Assembly (NCBI GenBank): GCA_003526465.1
Contig: DPWD01000182.1
Span: 1-14,153 of the forward strand
DNA: 14,153 bases
Reading direction: 5' to 3'
Source of the DNA: Hyphomonadaceae bacterium
GTDB taxonomy: Bacteria > Pseudomonadota > Alphaproteobacteria > Caulobacterales > Aquidulcibacteraceae
Part shown: positions 10,701-14,153 of the stretch, piece by piece
Numbering within the stretch: the stretch's first letter is position 1
Layout of the letters: the number at the start of each line of letters is the position of its first letter
The notes under the pieces: model-generated
Told to the model about the DNA's origin: nothing
The model's database searches: none
What the model saw: the letters and a program-made list of their open reading frames with translations, nothing else
Program-made: the position numbers and the translations under genes

Positions 10701-13641
10701 TGTCGAGCAGCTGCGTTTCGCCGACCAGGATGTGACCATCTTCGCGGCCAACAACCCGGCGGCTGGCAACCCGTTGATCGCGGGCGTGGTTCAAGAAGAC
10801 GCATTGCTGACCGTTTCGATCAATAACGTCACCGATCTCGACAATGTCAGCCTGACCAACCCAACCGGCGCGGTCACCGAGCCTGTCACTTACGTATGGC
10901 AGGTGGAGCTGCGGCCAGGCGACGGCGTGTTCACCGACATTATCCGCGCCACCGGCGTGGGCGATGTGACAGCAACAGGCCCGGCGTTCATTCCTGGCGA
11001 CGACGAAGTCGGTCTGCGGTTGCGCGTGCGCATGGTCTACCAAGACGCCAATGGCGTGATCGAGGAGGCTTATTCTGCGCCAACTCTCGCGGTCACCAAC
11101 ATCAACGATGCGCCTACCGGCTTGCCGGGGTTGAGCGATCTGTCGCCAACCGAAGGCGTCGAAGTGATCGCGGTGACCACGGCTATCGCGGACGTGGACG
11201 GCCTCACAGCGCCGAACTTCCAATATCAGTGGCAGTCGTCTGTCGATGGCGGCGCTAATTGGGGCGATATTGTCGGCGAAGTGGGCCCGGGCTACACCCC
11301 GGTCCAAGCCGACGTTGGCTTCTTGATCCGGGTGCGCGTGCAGTTCACCGACGACGGCGGGACGCTGGAGGAACTCTTCTCCGCGCCAAGCACGCCGATC
11401 GGCGACTTCATCCAGGGCGACGGAGCGGGCAATGCCCTCACGGGTACCGCGTTCGACGACTTCATTCTCGGCCTCGGCGGGAACGACAACCTCACCGGCA
11501 ATGCGGGTAATGACATCCTCGATGGCGGCGCGGACCTCGACTTGTTGGTCGGCGGCGCCGGAAACGACACGCTGCTTGGCGGAGCGGGCTCCGACACGCT
11601 TTCCGGTGGAGACGACAACGACATTCTGACTGGCGGCGGGGGCACGGACAACGTCAACGGCGATGCGGGCGACGACACCATCCTCTATACGACCGGAGAC
11701 GGACCCGACGTGGTCGATGGCGGAACCGGCGCCGACACGCTCAACATCAGCGGCACCGCGGGCAACGAGACGCTCGCCGTCACCTACAACGGCGCCGTGC
11801 TTACGGTGATCGCGGGCGGGGCTGTTAGCAATGTCGAGCGCATCAACGCCAACCTGCTGGCGGGCATCGATACGCTGAGCTACGCCGCCACCGCGGCGGC
11901 GGTGGCCGTTGCGGTCAACCTGGCGGCGGGCACGGGCTCGGGCTTCAATTCAATCCTTGGGGTCGAAAACCTTATCGGCGGCAGCGGCAATGACAGCCTA
12001 ACCGGCAACGGCCAAGCAAACACGATCACCGGCGGGCGCGGCAGCGACAGCGTCAATGGCGGGCTCGGAGATGACCTGCTGCTGGCGGTGGAGTCGGTCG
12101 ACTCGCCGAATGACGGCAACGACGCTTATGTCGGCGGCGCCGGCTTCGACACTTACTCTCTGGCGGCCACCAACGCTGCTGCAACGGTCAACTTGGCTAC
12201 CGGCACATCGAGCAGCGGAGACACTGGCAGCGACACGCTTGCTGGCATTGAAGGCGTCACTGGCTCGAGCGTTGGCGACAACATCACTGGCGACGGCGCA
12301 GCCAACGTGCTGAGCGGCGGCGGCGGCGGGGACCTGTTGAGCGGCGGCGGCGGCAACGACATCTTGATTGGCGGCGCGGGCGCGGACACTATCCTCGGCG
12401 GCGCGGGCGACGACACCTTCCTCTATACGTTCGGCGATGGCGTCGATCCGTCCTATGACGGCGGCGCGGATACGGACACGCTGCAGTTCACCGGCACCGC
12501 CGGCGGCAACACGCTGACCGTGGTGTACAATGGAGCGACGTTTACCCAGTTCAGCACTGGCGGCGCCGCCACCATTCTGAGCAACATCGAAGCGTTCAGC
12601 GCCAACCTCGGCGCCGGCACCGATCGGATCAGCTATGCCGGGACGGCCGCGGCAGTGGGCGTCAGTGTGAATCTGAGCACGTCTTCGGCCACCGGCTTCA
12701 CCTCGCTGACCAACGTCGAGAACGTCACCGGCGGCTCCGGCAGCGATAGCATTGTCGGCACCGACACCAACAATGACCTCAACGGCGGCGCCAATGGCGG
12801 TTCCGACACCATCGGCGGGTTGGGCGGTAACGACACGCTGACCGGCGGCGCTGGCAACGACGTGCTGACCGGCGGTACGGGCAACGACTCCATCACCGGC
12901 GGCGCCGGCGACGACGTCATCAATTACACCTTCGGGGACGGCAATGACCCGACGATCGATGGCGGCGCCGACAACGACACTCTCAACATCACGGGCAGCG
13001 CCGCCAACAACACGCTGACAGTGGCCTACAATGGCATTGCGCTGACCAACTTCAACGGCGGCGGGATCTCCAGCGTCGAGGTCGTCAATGCCGATCTGCT
13101 CGGCGGCATCGACACGCTCTCCTACGGCGGCTCGGCGGCGGGCGTCACAGCCAGTGTGGCTACCGGAACGGCGTCGGGTTTTGCGAGCCTTGCGGGCGCT
13201 GAGAACCTGACCGGCGGAACCGGCAGCGACAATCTGGTGGGCGACGGCGGCGCCAACGTGCTCAGCGGCGGAGGCGGCACTGGCGCCGACACGCTCAACG
13301 GCGCTGGCGGCAATGACACGCTTACCGGCGGCGCGGGCGCCGACATCCTGACCGGCGGCTTGGGCGACGATACGATGAACGGCGGCGCCGACAACGACAT
13401 CTTCGTGTTCGGCGTCGGCTTCGGCAACGACACCATTACCGGCTTTGACGAGAACCCGGCCGGCGGCCAAGATTTGCTCGACATTTCCGCGCTAGGGGTC
13501 ACTGCCGGCGACTTCGCCAGCCGCGTCAACATTGCCCAGATTGGGGCCACAGTGCTTATCAGCGTCGATGGCCAAACCATTACCCTGATCGGCGAGAACG
13601 CCGCCAACTACAACTCGGCCGACTTCTTGCTCGCGCCGTAA
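1777..13641 (+). CDS. Giant RTX protein with two tandem animal-type haem peroxidase domains (peroxicin/MopA-like)
   Basis: This gene encodes 3954 residues in one open frame. The N-terminus has no signal peptide. In order: peroxidase A (about 4-930), RTX block (968-1148 and about 1240-1270), WQ-type beta module (about 1422-1523), peroxidase B (about 1549-2490), RTX block (2525-2708 and 2809-2838), two beta modules (about 2998-3208), a long RTX region (3214-3888) and a 66-residue tail ending ADFLLAP. I read no cysteine anywhere. These traits fit calcium-dependent folding after export by a type I system, with the protein acting outside the cell or on its surface. The family (peroxidase-cyclooxygenase superfamily) uses H2O2 to oxidise halides, metals or organics. 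MopA proteins of this architecture are linked to Mn(II) oxidation, so that is the leading hypothesis, but the substrate is not readable here. No exporter gene is adjacent. Domain calls are secure; substrate is not. Confidence 0.95.
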   Translation: MVKLIRSDLEFILQQILIAEAHSAGLSLASQLPNAVVPFGLRTVTGEFNNLFPGQSNFGAADTLFPRMLSASFLNDPDGDSIDFDGPGGAPAFVQGDYGLAGSVVDADPRTISNLIVDQSAGINPTTGRVNNMAVYAAAYDPGADGVFGFGNVLNPANADDVLKPGAAIIDGMRADGTPFQTYEIANTTPDEGLSAPFNAWMTFFGQFFDHGLDLVTKGGNGKVYIPLSPDDPLYVPGGFSNFMVVTRATVFGGTETENTTSPFVDQNQTYSSHPSHQVFLRAYETRVVDVDPGPGTTLAPRTFATGALIEGSAGGMANWAEVKAQAASLLGIQLVDTDVFNVPLLATDAYGKFIPGPNGFAQFVLNDNTLLEANPADNGGLGTLVPANAELTGHAFLNDIAHNAEPGTMFDPDGPGGLGDQVVAADGDNVAGNTIGVDFMGRKVAYDDELLDAHFIAGDGRVNENIGLTAVHAVFHAEHNRLVEHAKDVALASAQAILAEQLAAGATAAVAQAAAVAFLNPWLAVPITSLTGIFTGNVTWNGERLFQTAKFGTEMQYQHLVFEEFARKVQPMVDVFLAPEGFDTTINPAIVAEFAHTVYRFGHSMLTETVDRFDPDFSLVNSDDPLANDAAQIGLIQAFLNPLEFDASGGTNEQTIGNLVRGLTRTTGNEIDEFVTEALRNNLVGLPLDLPAINIARGRDTGIPSLNAARREFYAMTSDSQLKPYSSWADFGANIKHPESLMNFIAAYGTHSSITSATTLADKRAAAYALVYGEEGMDGDILTLEDNTGTLFPGVVVPADRLDFLHAQGAYAPDGIGPNDDSLGGLDHVDLWIGGLAERQMPFGGLLGSTFNFVFETQLENLQNSDRFYYLSRLAGLNLLNEMENNSFAKLIMRNSDAVHLPAEVFTTPGFILEVNQLVQFTGLGPSGREDPTEGGSELIPLVIRDNPANGPGVDADYLQYTGGDHVVLGGTAGNDIMIASIGDDTIWGDAGNDRIEGGDGVDNVEAGAGDDIVTDKGGDDVLKGNDGNDVISAGNGFNLILGGSGSDFIITGEDVSETFAGEGNDFILGAQMNLPTFGNEGDDWIEIGTSDGAGGDNFDPQEASTVIGHDVFITGGGFDEADGEGGDDIMVFSDGEDHFGGGGGFDWASYANDTLGVTADLLINDLIEPPVTPSNQGIRDRFAEVEGLSGSRFSDVLRGDDAGLADIATTDALNGELTRVSLIRNLQALLGDGVTRFSTGNIILGGDGSDVIEGRGGDDLIDGDRALNVRIAVYGVADTNHTGPEIASFQTMQDPTLLQNMLNGVWNPSQLNIVREILTANGPDFDTALYSDIMANYLIETVGDVTTVTHRVPDGAGGFVAGAIGIDGIDRLTNIERLQFSPDPTALPGTPEETGTFILVPDLNTEPVGLLTIDVGVDGVPNLGETLTASAAGIVEADNPDGTITGGPINFVWQVERDPLNLPGVFTDIVTLGGAQPETAIGNTLQVTADLDGLAIRVRAVYQDALGVLETVYSAPTAPVAGGAVPPAPGAPPTETIVNSPGNGLHLIRADLQFILDQIKIAENHSGAYGTPSQDILSQIANSRLPFGLRTVDGSLNNLVQGQTDFGAADQDFVLQIDQIFRDDQDGDTFDANGPAPGGLVTNTDYASTVNVADADPRIISNLISDQTAANLAAAIANGGATAVTSPGLDGIFGTVDDREVFFIPNTTPDEGLSAQFNSWFTFFGQFFDHGLDLVDKGGNGTVYIPLMPDDPLIAGANGIFGDGDDLPVAQRFMAVTRATNSSVTPGPDGVLGTSDDVHTHNNETTPFVDQNQTYTSHASHQVYLREYVLNGAGNPVSTGRLIDGVVNGGIGNWSEVKAQTANLLGLRMSDMDIFDAPLLVTDAYGKFIPGANGFAQVVVNIAIVNSTTGAVISTVPGTFTVEGADADPDDGLSGRDLHSIEADEVPGFTPAALPPGQEYRVATVGSGHAFLNDIAHNAVPGTVFDTDGNPLTPGTSVVQADADTVAGNTIATDFAGRKIAYDDELLNAHMITGDGRGNENIGLTSVHFIFHAEHNRMVEHLKDVAIASNDVGFLNEWLSTPVLALPTTPAEIAALEWNGERIFQAARFSTEMQYQHLVFEEFARKVQPQVDVFLMEGQGYDSTINPAIVGEFAHVVYRFGHSMLTETIDRFDPNFNVIGNPNGLDPVGQQIGLIAAFLNPLAFLQTVGGVATMTAEEAAGAVIRGVTRQAGNEIDEFVTVALRDNLVGLPLDLPAINIARGRDTGVPTLNQARAEFYAMTGDSQLKPYTSWVDLAMNLKHVESLVNFIAAYGTHTSITGVSTVADKRAAAYALVYGADGMDGLPGSGDEPTVPVPADRLDFLYARGIYAPDGAGPNNDTLGGLNEIDLWIGGLAEKQMPFGGLLGSTFNFVFETQMEKLQNGDRFYYLERTAGLNFLTELENNSFAKLIMANTDLKHLPGDVFSTPTWILEANDAVQFTGLGLDGRDDPTEGGTALNPLVMRDDPNTAVVESNYLKYTGVDHVVLGGTEGNDTLISSIGDDTLYGDGGNDRLEGGDGVDMILGGAGDDIITDRGGDDNLQGQDGHDAIHGGNGINLILAGFGNDFVVIGEDESEAFGGGGNDFILGIKPVEMIFGNEGDDWIEHGMADGSAGENFDTRGLDSIIGHDVFMGDSVSDRMLGEGGDDIMVGNGGRGDRYIGASGFDWANYQHPTLAAEADLNLRAFNETPVPLSPSSVLARFESVEGLSGSQFGDILRGDDLDAAAIANSGFTGSVMNETGIALIDGMQQLLNDLTPGPANVTSFGAGNIILGGDGSDILEGRGGDDMIDGDLALNVRISVRAGHDANGPTGAEVSTTNSMTGVLQGGPHAGMTLSDAIFQGLINPGQLQIVREILAPTNGDPDFDTAMFSGPLFNVADGVFNYEIRVNGVLRDLGPGPIANFGPLIPAGAVVTVTDITDPVLGGPDGTDTLRNVEQLRFADQDVTIFAANNPAAGNPLIAGVVQEDALLTVSINNVTDLDNVSLTNPTGAVTEPVTYVWQVELRPGDGVFTDIIRATGVGDVTATGPAFIPGDDEVGLRLRVRMVYQDANGVIEEAYSAPTLAVTNINDAPTGLPGLSDLSPTEGVEVIAVTTAIADVDGLTAPNFQYQWQSSVDGGANWGDIVGEVGPGYTPVQADVGFLIRVRVQFTDDGGTLEELFSAPSTPIGDFIQGDGAGNALTGTAFDDFILGLGGNDNLTGNAGNDILDGGADLDLLVGGAGNDTLLGGAGSDTLSGGDDNDILTGGGGTDNVNGDAGDDTILYTTGDGPDVVDGGTGADTLNISGTAGNETLAVTYNGAVLTVIAGGAVSNVERINANLLAGIDTLSYAATAAAVAVAVNLAAGTGSGFNSILGVENLIGGSGNDSLTGNGQANTITGGRGSDSVNGGLGDDLLLAVESVDSPNDGNDAYVGGAGFDTYSLAATNAAATVNLATGTSSSGDTGSDTLAGIEGVTGSSVGDNITGDGAANVLSGGGGGDLLSGGGGNDILIGGAGADTILGGAGDDTFLYTFGDGVDPSYDGGADTDTLQFTGTAGGNTLTVVYNGATFTQFSTGGAATILSNIEAFSANLGAGTDRISYAGTAAAVGVSVNLSTSSATGFTSLTNVENVTGGSGSDSIVGTDTNNDLNGGANGGSDTIGGLGGNDTLTGGAGNDVLTGGTGNDSITGGAGDDVINYTFGDGNDPTIDGGADNDTLNITGSAANNTLTVAYNGIALTNFNGGGISSVEVVNADLLGGIDTLSYGGSAAGVTASVATGTASGFASLAGAENLTGGTGSDNLVGDGGANVLSGGGGTGADTLNGAGGNDTLTGGAGADILTGGLGDDTMNGGADNDIFVFGVGFGNDTITGFDENPAGGQDLLDISALGVTAGDFASRVNIAQIGATVLISVDGQTITLIGENAANYNSADFLLAP
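1786..4566 (+). other. Animal haem peroxidase domain A (within the giant gene)
   Basis: Key residues, numbered from ATG 1777, with myeloperoxidase equivalents in brackets: [11 protein letters not shown] gives Gln207 (Q91), Asp210 (D94, haem ester) and His211 (H95, distal). GDGRVNEN gives Arg462 (R239, distal) and Glu465 (E242, haem ester). YRFGHSML gives His604 (H336, proximal). [12 protein letters not shown] gives Asn695 (N421, hydrogen bond to the proximal His). The loop SPFVDQNQ resembles the calcium loop around T168-S174. The residue after His211 is Gly where myeloperoxidase has calcium ligand D96, and Asn replaces M243, so no sulfonium haem link is expected. An Ala/Gln-rich insertion follows the distal helix (nt 3256-3330). 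Confidence 0.92.
2383..2423 (+). repeat. Exact 41-bp direct repeat over the distal-His motif (partner 6946-6986)
   Basis: This stretch, encoding [13 protein letters not shown], is identical base for base to 6946-6986, 4563 bp (1521 codons) downstream in the same frame. It is the longest exact match between the two copies that I noticed. Since synonymous sites are also identical, recent duplication or gene conversion is plausible, though shared codon preference contributes. Confidence 0.85.
4678..5220 (+). repeat. RTX calcium-binding repeat block 1
   Basis: Degenerate nonapeptides of the GGxGxDxLx type (for example [27 protein letters not shown]) follow peroxidase A at residues 968-1148. Such repeats form calcium-binding parallel beta rolls. 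Spacing is irregular, with longer inserts such as [12 protein letters not shown] separate pair of repeats ([19 protein letters not shown]) lies at nt 5515-5574. Confidence 0.85.
6040..6345 (+). repeat. WQ-type beta module 1
   Basis: About 100 residues with a VWQVE strand, FTDI, a [15 protein letters not shown] stretch and the closing YSAP. The pattern (W-Q, then I-R-V-R with aromatic and D) looks like an Ig-like beta sandwich of the kind common in large secreted proteins. Fold assignment is inferred from the pattern. Confidence 0.6.
6421..9255 (+). other. Animal haem peroxidase domain B (within the giant gene)
   Basis: This second copy holds the same set of residues: Gln1728, Asp1731 and His1732 in [11 protein letters not shown]; Arg2039 and Glu2042 in GDGRGNEN; proximal His2164 in YRFGHSML; and Asn2260 in [12 protein letters not shown]. 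It also has TPFVDQNQ at the calcium loop and the same Gly after the distal His. Against domain A it has a longer loop before [12 protein letters not shown] (nt about 7471-7680, with [11 protein letters not shown]) and lacks the Ala-rich insertion. Nothing suggests it is a dead copy; both domains look catalytically competent. Confidence 0.92.
6946..6986 (+). repeat. Exact 41-bp direct repeat, second copy (partner 2383-2423)
   Basis: Identical to 2383-2423 and in the same frame. It covers the distal His and haem-linking Asp of peroxidase B. Confidence 0.85.
9349..9900 (+). repeat. RTX calcium-binding repeat block 2
   Basis: This is the counterpart of block 1 after peroxidase B, with [33 protein letters not shown] and the shared GNEGDDWIE. 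The paired [19 protein letters not shown] repeats recur at nt 10213-10275. The conserved odd spacing in both blocks shows that they were duplicated with the peroxidase domain. Confidence 0.85.
10770..11400 (+). repeat. WQ-type beta modules 2 and 3
   Basis: Module 2 (to about 11095) has [24 protein letters not shown] and EEAYSAP, close to module 1. Module 3 (about 11110-11400) has [33 protein letters not shown] and LFSAPS, and is more divergent. Only copy 2 of the duplication carries the extra third module, which leads into the C-terminal RTX region. Confidence 0.6.
11416..13440 (+). repeat. C-terminal RTX region with three interspersed homologous beta modules
   Basis: About ten near-perfect nonapeptides (GGAGNDTLL type) at 11416-11670 are followed by further RTX runs near 12286-12408, 12736-12909 and 13219-13400. 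Between the runs sit three homologous segments of about 100 residues starting at 11671, 12409 and 12910. Each begins with D-D, an aromatic and GDG, then DGG-ADTL, a YNG strand, a DTLSYA-like strand and ENxxGGSG. A shorter related segment ([20 protein letters not shown]) lies near 12148-12285. The region probably aids calcium-driven folding after export. Confidence 0.88.
13441..13638 (+). other. C-terminal type I secretion-type tail
   Basis: The last 66 residues follow the final RTX run ([16 protein letters not shown]). They contain [16 protein letters not shown], an AGDF helix start, the strands ATVLISVDG and QTITLIGE, and a hydrophobic end ADFLLAP. This is the usual end of RTX proteins, where the uncleaved secretion signal is read by the ABC exporter. 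The exact signal cannot be delimited by eye. Confidence 0.7.
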
Positions 13642-13667
13642 GCGAGCGAAGGTCAAGAATCGAACAT

Positions 13668-13692
13668 CGGCGGCGCCCCAAAGGCGCCGCCG
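13668..13692 (+). terminator. Hairpin after the giant gene, probable terminator
   Basis: CGGCGGCGCC (13668-13677) and GGCGCCGCCG (13683-13692) form a perfect ten-base-pair stem around the loop CCAAA, 26 bp after the stop codon. What follows is AATTATCT, not a run of T, so it is a weak intrinsic terminator or an mRNA-stabilising 3' stem. Confidence 0.6.
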
Positions 13693-13900
13693 AATTATCT
13701 GCGGTTCGACAACGGCACAGCGCGAGCAAGATGCAACGGCGACGCGCGGATTGGCGGTCGCATTCGGTTAACGCCAAAGCGCTCACGATCGGTGCAGGCG
13801 CCAGTCTTGCCCCGTGAGCTGGCATCGAAGATGAGGCGCCGGCACATCGGCCGCGGCGGAAATGTCGCCAGTCTCGACGCGACCAGCTACCCCCGATCGA

Positions 13901-13923
13901 ATTTTGTTAACATTAACGAAAAT
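13901..13923. promoter_or_regulatory. AT-rich inverted repeat, possible operator
   Basis: ATTTTGTTAA and TTAACGAAAAT face each other across CA, pairing at ten positions with one unpaired G in the right arm. It stands out in GC-rich surroundings about 145 bp before ATG 14068. GTTAAC-type half sites suit several alphaproteobacterial regulators, but the spacing does not fit the full CtrA pattern TTAA-N7-TTAA. The regulator is unknown. Confidence 0.35.
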
Positions 13924-13934
13924 CCTCGCACCGC

Positions 13935-13958
13935 GCTCTAGTAGCGCGCTACGCGAGC
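13935..13958. promoter_or_regulatory. 24-bp near-palindrome, possible operator
   Basis: The centre GTAGCGCGCTAC (13941-13952) is a perfect 12-base palindrome. GCTC (13935-13938) and GAGC (13955-13958) extend it with two mismatched positions on each side, giving ten matched pairs of twelve. A loopless dyad suits a dimeric DNA-binding protein better than an RNA hairpin. Confidence 0.35.
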
Positions 13959-14067
13959 AGCCGGCCTCATTAGGGGAATATTCTGTTGCCAAATCGCGCG
14001 GTCGGCTTGATGTGGCCCAGTCCCTGCATGGCGGGGGACCTTGTAGCACCAGATAGGCGATGGCGGC

Positions 14068-14153
14068 ATGGATTTCTCACGCATTCCCTTGCTCGACCGA
14101 CTTGTAAAGCCGCGCGCGGGGCAAGCCGAGCCGCCGGCATGGCGGGCGCAAGC
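14068..14153 (+). CDS. Start of an unidentified gene, cut by the right edge
   Basis: From ATG 14068 the frame stays open to the window end, reading MDFSRIPLLDRLVKPRAG and on for 28 full codons. A stop at 14044-14046 in this frame excludes a much earlier start. The region upstream (GGCGATGGCGGC) gives only a weak Shine-Dalgarno match. The fragment has no recognisable motif. The alternative ATG at 14060 closes within 17 codons. It may be a real gene, but the evidence is thin. Confidence 0.4.
   Translation, partial: MDFSRIPLLDRLVKPRAGQAEPPAWRAQ

Larger units (their letters stand above)
6421..11095 (+). repeat. Tandem duplication, copy 2 (peroxidase + RTX + beta module)
   Basis: The unit starts at [13 protein letters not shown] and matches copy 1 through peroxidase B, RTX block, [23 protein letters not shown] and the module ending YSAPTLAV. 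A linker rich in Pro, Ala and Gly ([15 protein letters not shown], nt about 6345-6390) joins the copies. Confidence 0.9.
13642..14067. other. Intergenic region downstream of the giant gene, 426 bp without a supported gene
   Basis: The region holds a terminator-like hairpin (13668-13692), an AT-rich inverted repeat (13901-13923) and a GC-rich near-palindrome (13935-13958). Frames on either strand of up to 88 codons show no recognisable protein. A promoter for the gene beginning at 14068 is expected in its right half, but no clear -35/-10 pair stands out. Confidence 0.6.

Noticed and set aside
11416..13440. Regular short DNA repeats as a possible CRISPR array or minisatellite
   Set aside because: The 27-bp periodicity is in frame and encodes RTX nonapeptides. 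Repeats are degenerate and there are no unique spacers.
11998..13470. Minus-strand open frame of 490 codons
   Set aside because: It is the mirror of the RTX repeats: its low-complexity Ala/Val/Gly sequence follows from the repeated glycine and aspartate codons on the plus strand.
13901..13923. CtrA binding site
   Set aside because: The two TTAA elements are separated by two bases here, not the seven of the full CtrA site.
13783..14049. Minus-strand open frame of 88 codons in the downstream gap
   Set aside because: There is no recognisable motif and no good ribosome binding site, and it spans both inverted repeats. Random open frames of this size are common at this GC content.
13862..14056. 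Plus-strand open frame of 64 codons in the downstream gap
   Set aside because: There is no recognisable domain and no convincing Shine-Dalgarno, and it covers the two inverted repeats; most likely chance.

Overview
The window looks like chromosomal DNA of a GC-rich bacterium, most likely an alphaproteobacterium. The grounds are the strong G/C bias at third codon positions, the type of genes, and a giant RTX peroxidase of a kind I know from marine and soil alphaproteobacteria. The taxonomic call is inference. I see no tRNA, rRNA, CRISPR array, transposase or phage gene.

Layout. (1) Positions 1-1407 are the 3' two-thirds or so of an ABC-F ATPase gene, YheS-like, whose start lies off the left edge. 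(2) Positions 1408-1776 are a non-coding gap with two leader hairpins and a good Shine-Dalgarno sequence just before an ATG at 1777. (3) Positions 1777-13641 are one uninterrupted giant gene of 3954 codons. It encodes a cysteine-free protein without a signal peptide. The protein carries two complete animal-type haem peroxidase domains in tandem, each followed by its own RTX calcium-binding block and a WQ-type beta module. A further beta module, a long C-terminal RTX region and a type I secretion-type tail follow. (4) Positions 13642-14067 are non-coding, with a strong hairpin after the stop codon and two inverted repeats. (5) From 14068 a new plus-strand reading frame runs off the right edge; it is too short to identify.

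How it works together. The central gene is the point of interest. Its architecture (duplicated peroxidase-cyclooxygenase superfamily domains plus haemolysin-type repeats) matches the bacterial peroxicin/MopA type. MopA proteins have been linked to Mn(II) oxidation in Aurantimonas and Erythrobacter, and related secreted peroxidases in Roseobacter-group bacteria to extracellular superoxide. Both domains keep the distal His/Gln, the distal Arg, the two acidic residues that esterify haem in mammalian peroxidases, the proximal His and its Asn partner, so both are predicted to be active. The substrate cannot be read from sequence. No type I exporter lies in the window; the ABC-F protein is a ribosome-associated ATPase without membrane segments and is probably unrelated in function. 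All transcription that I can support runs on the plus strand.
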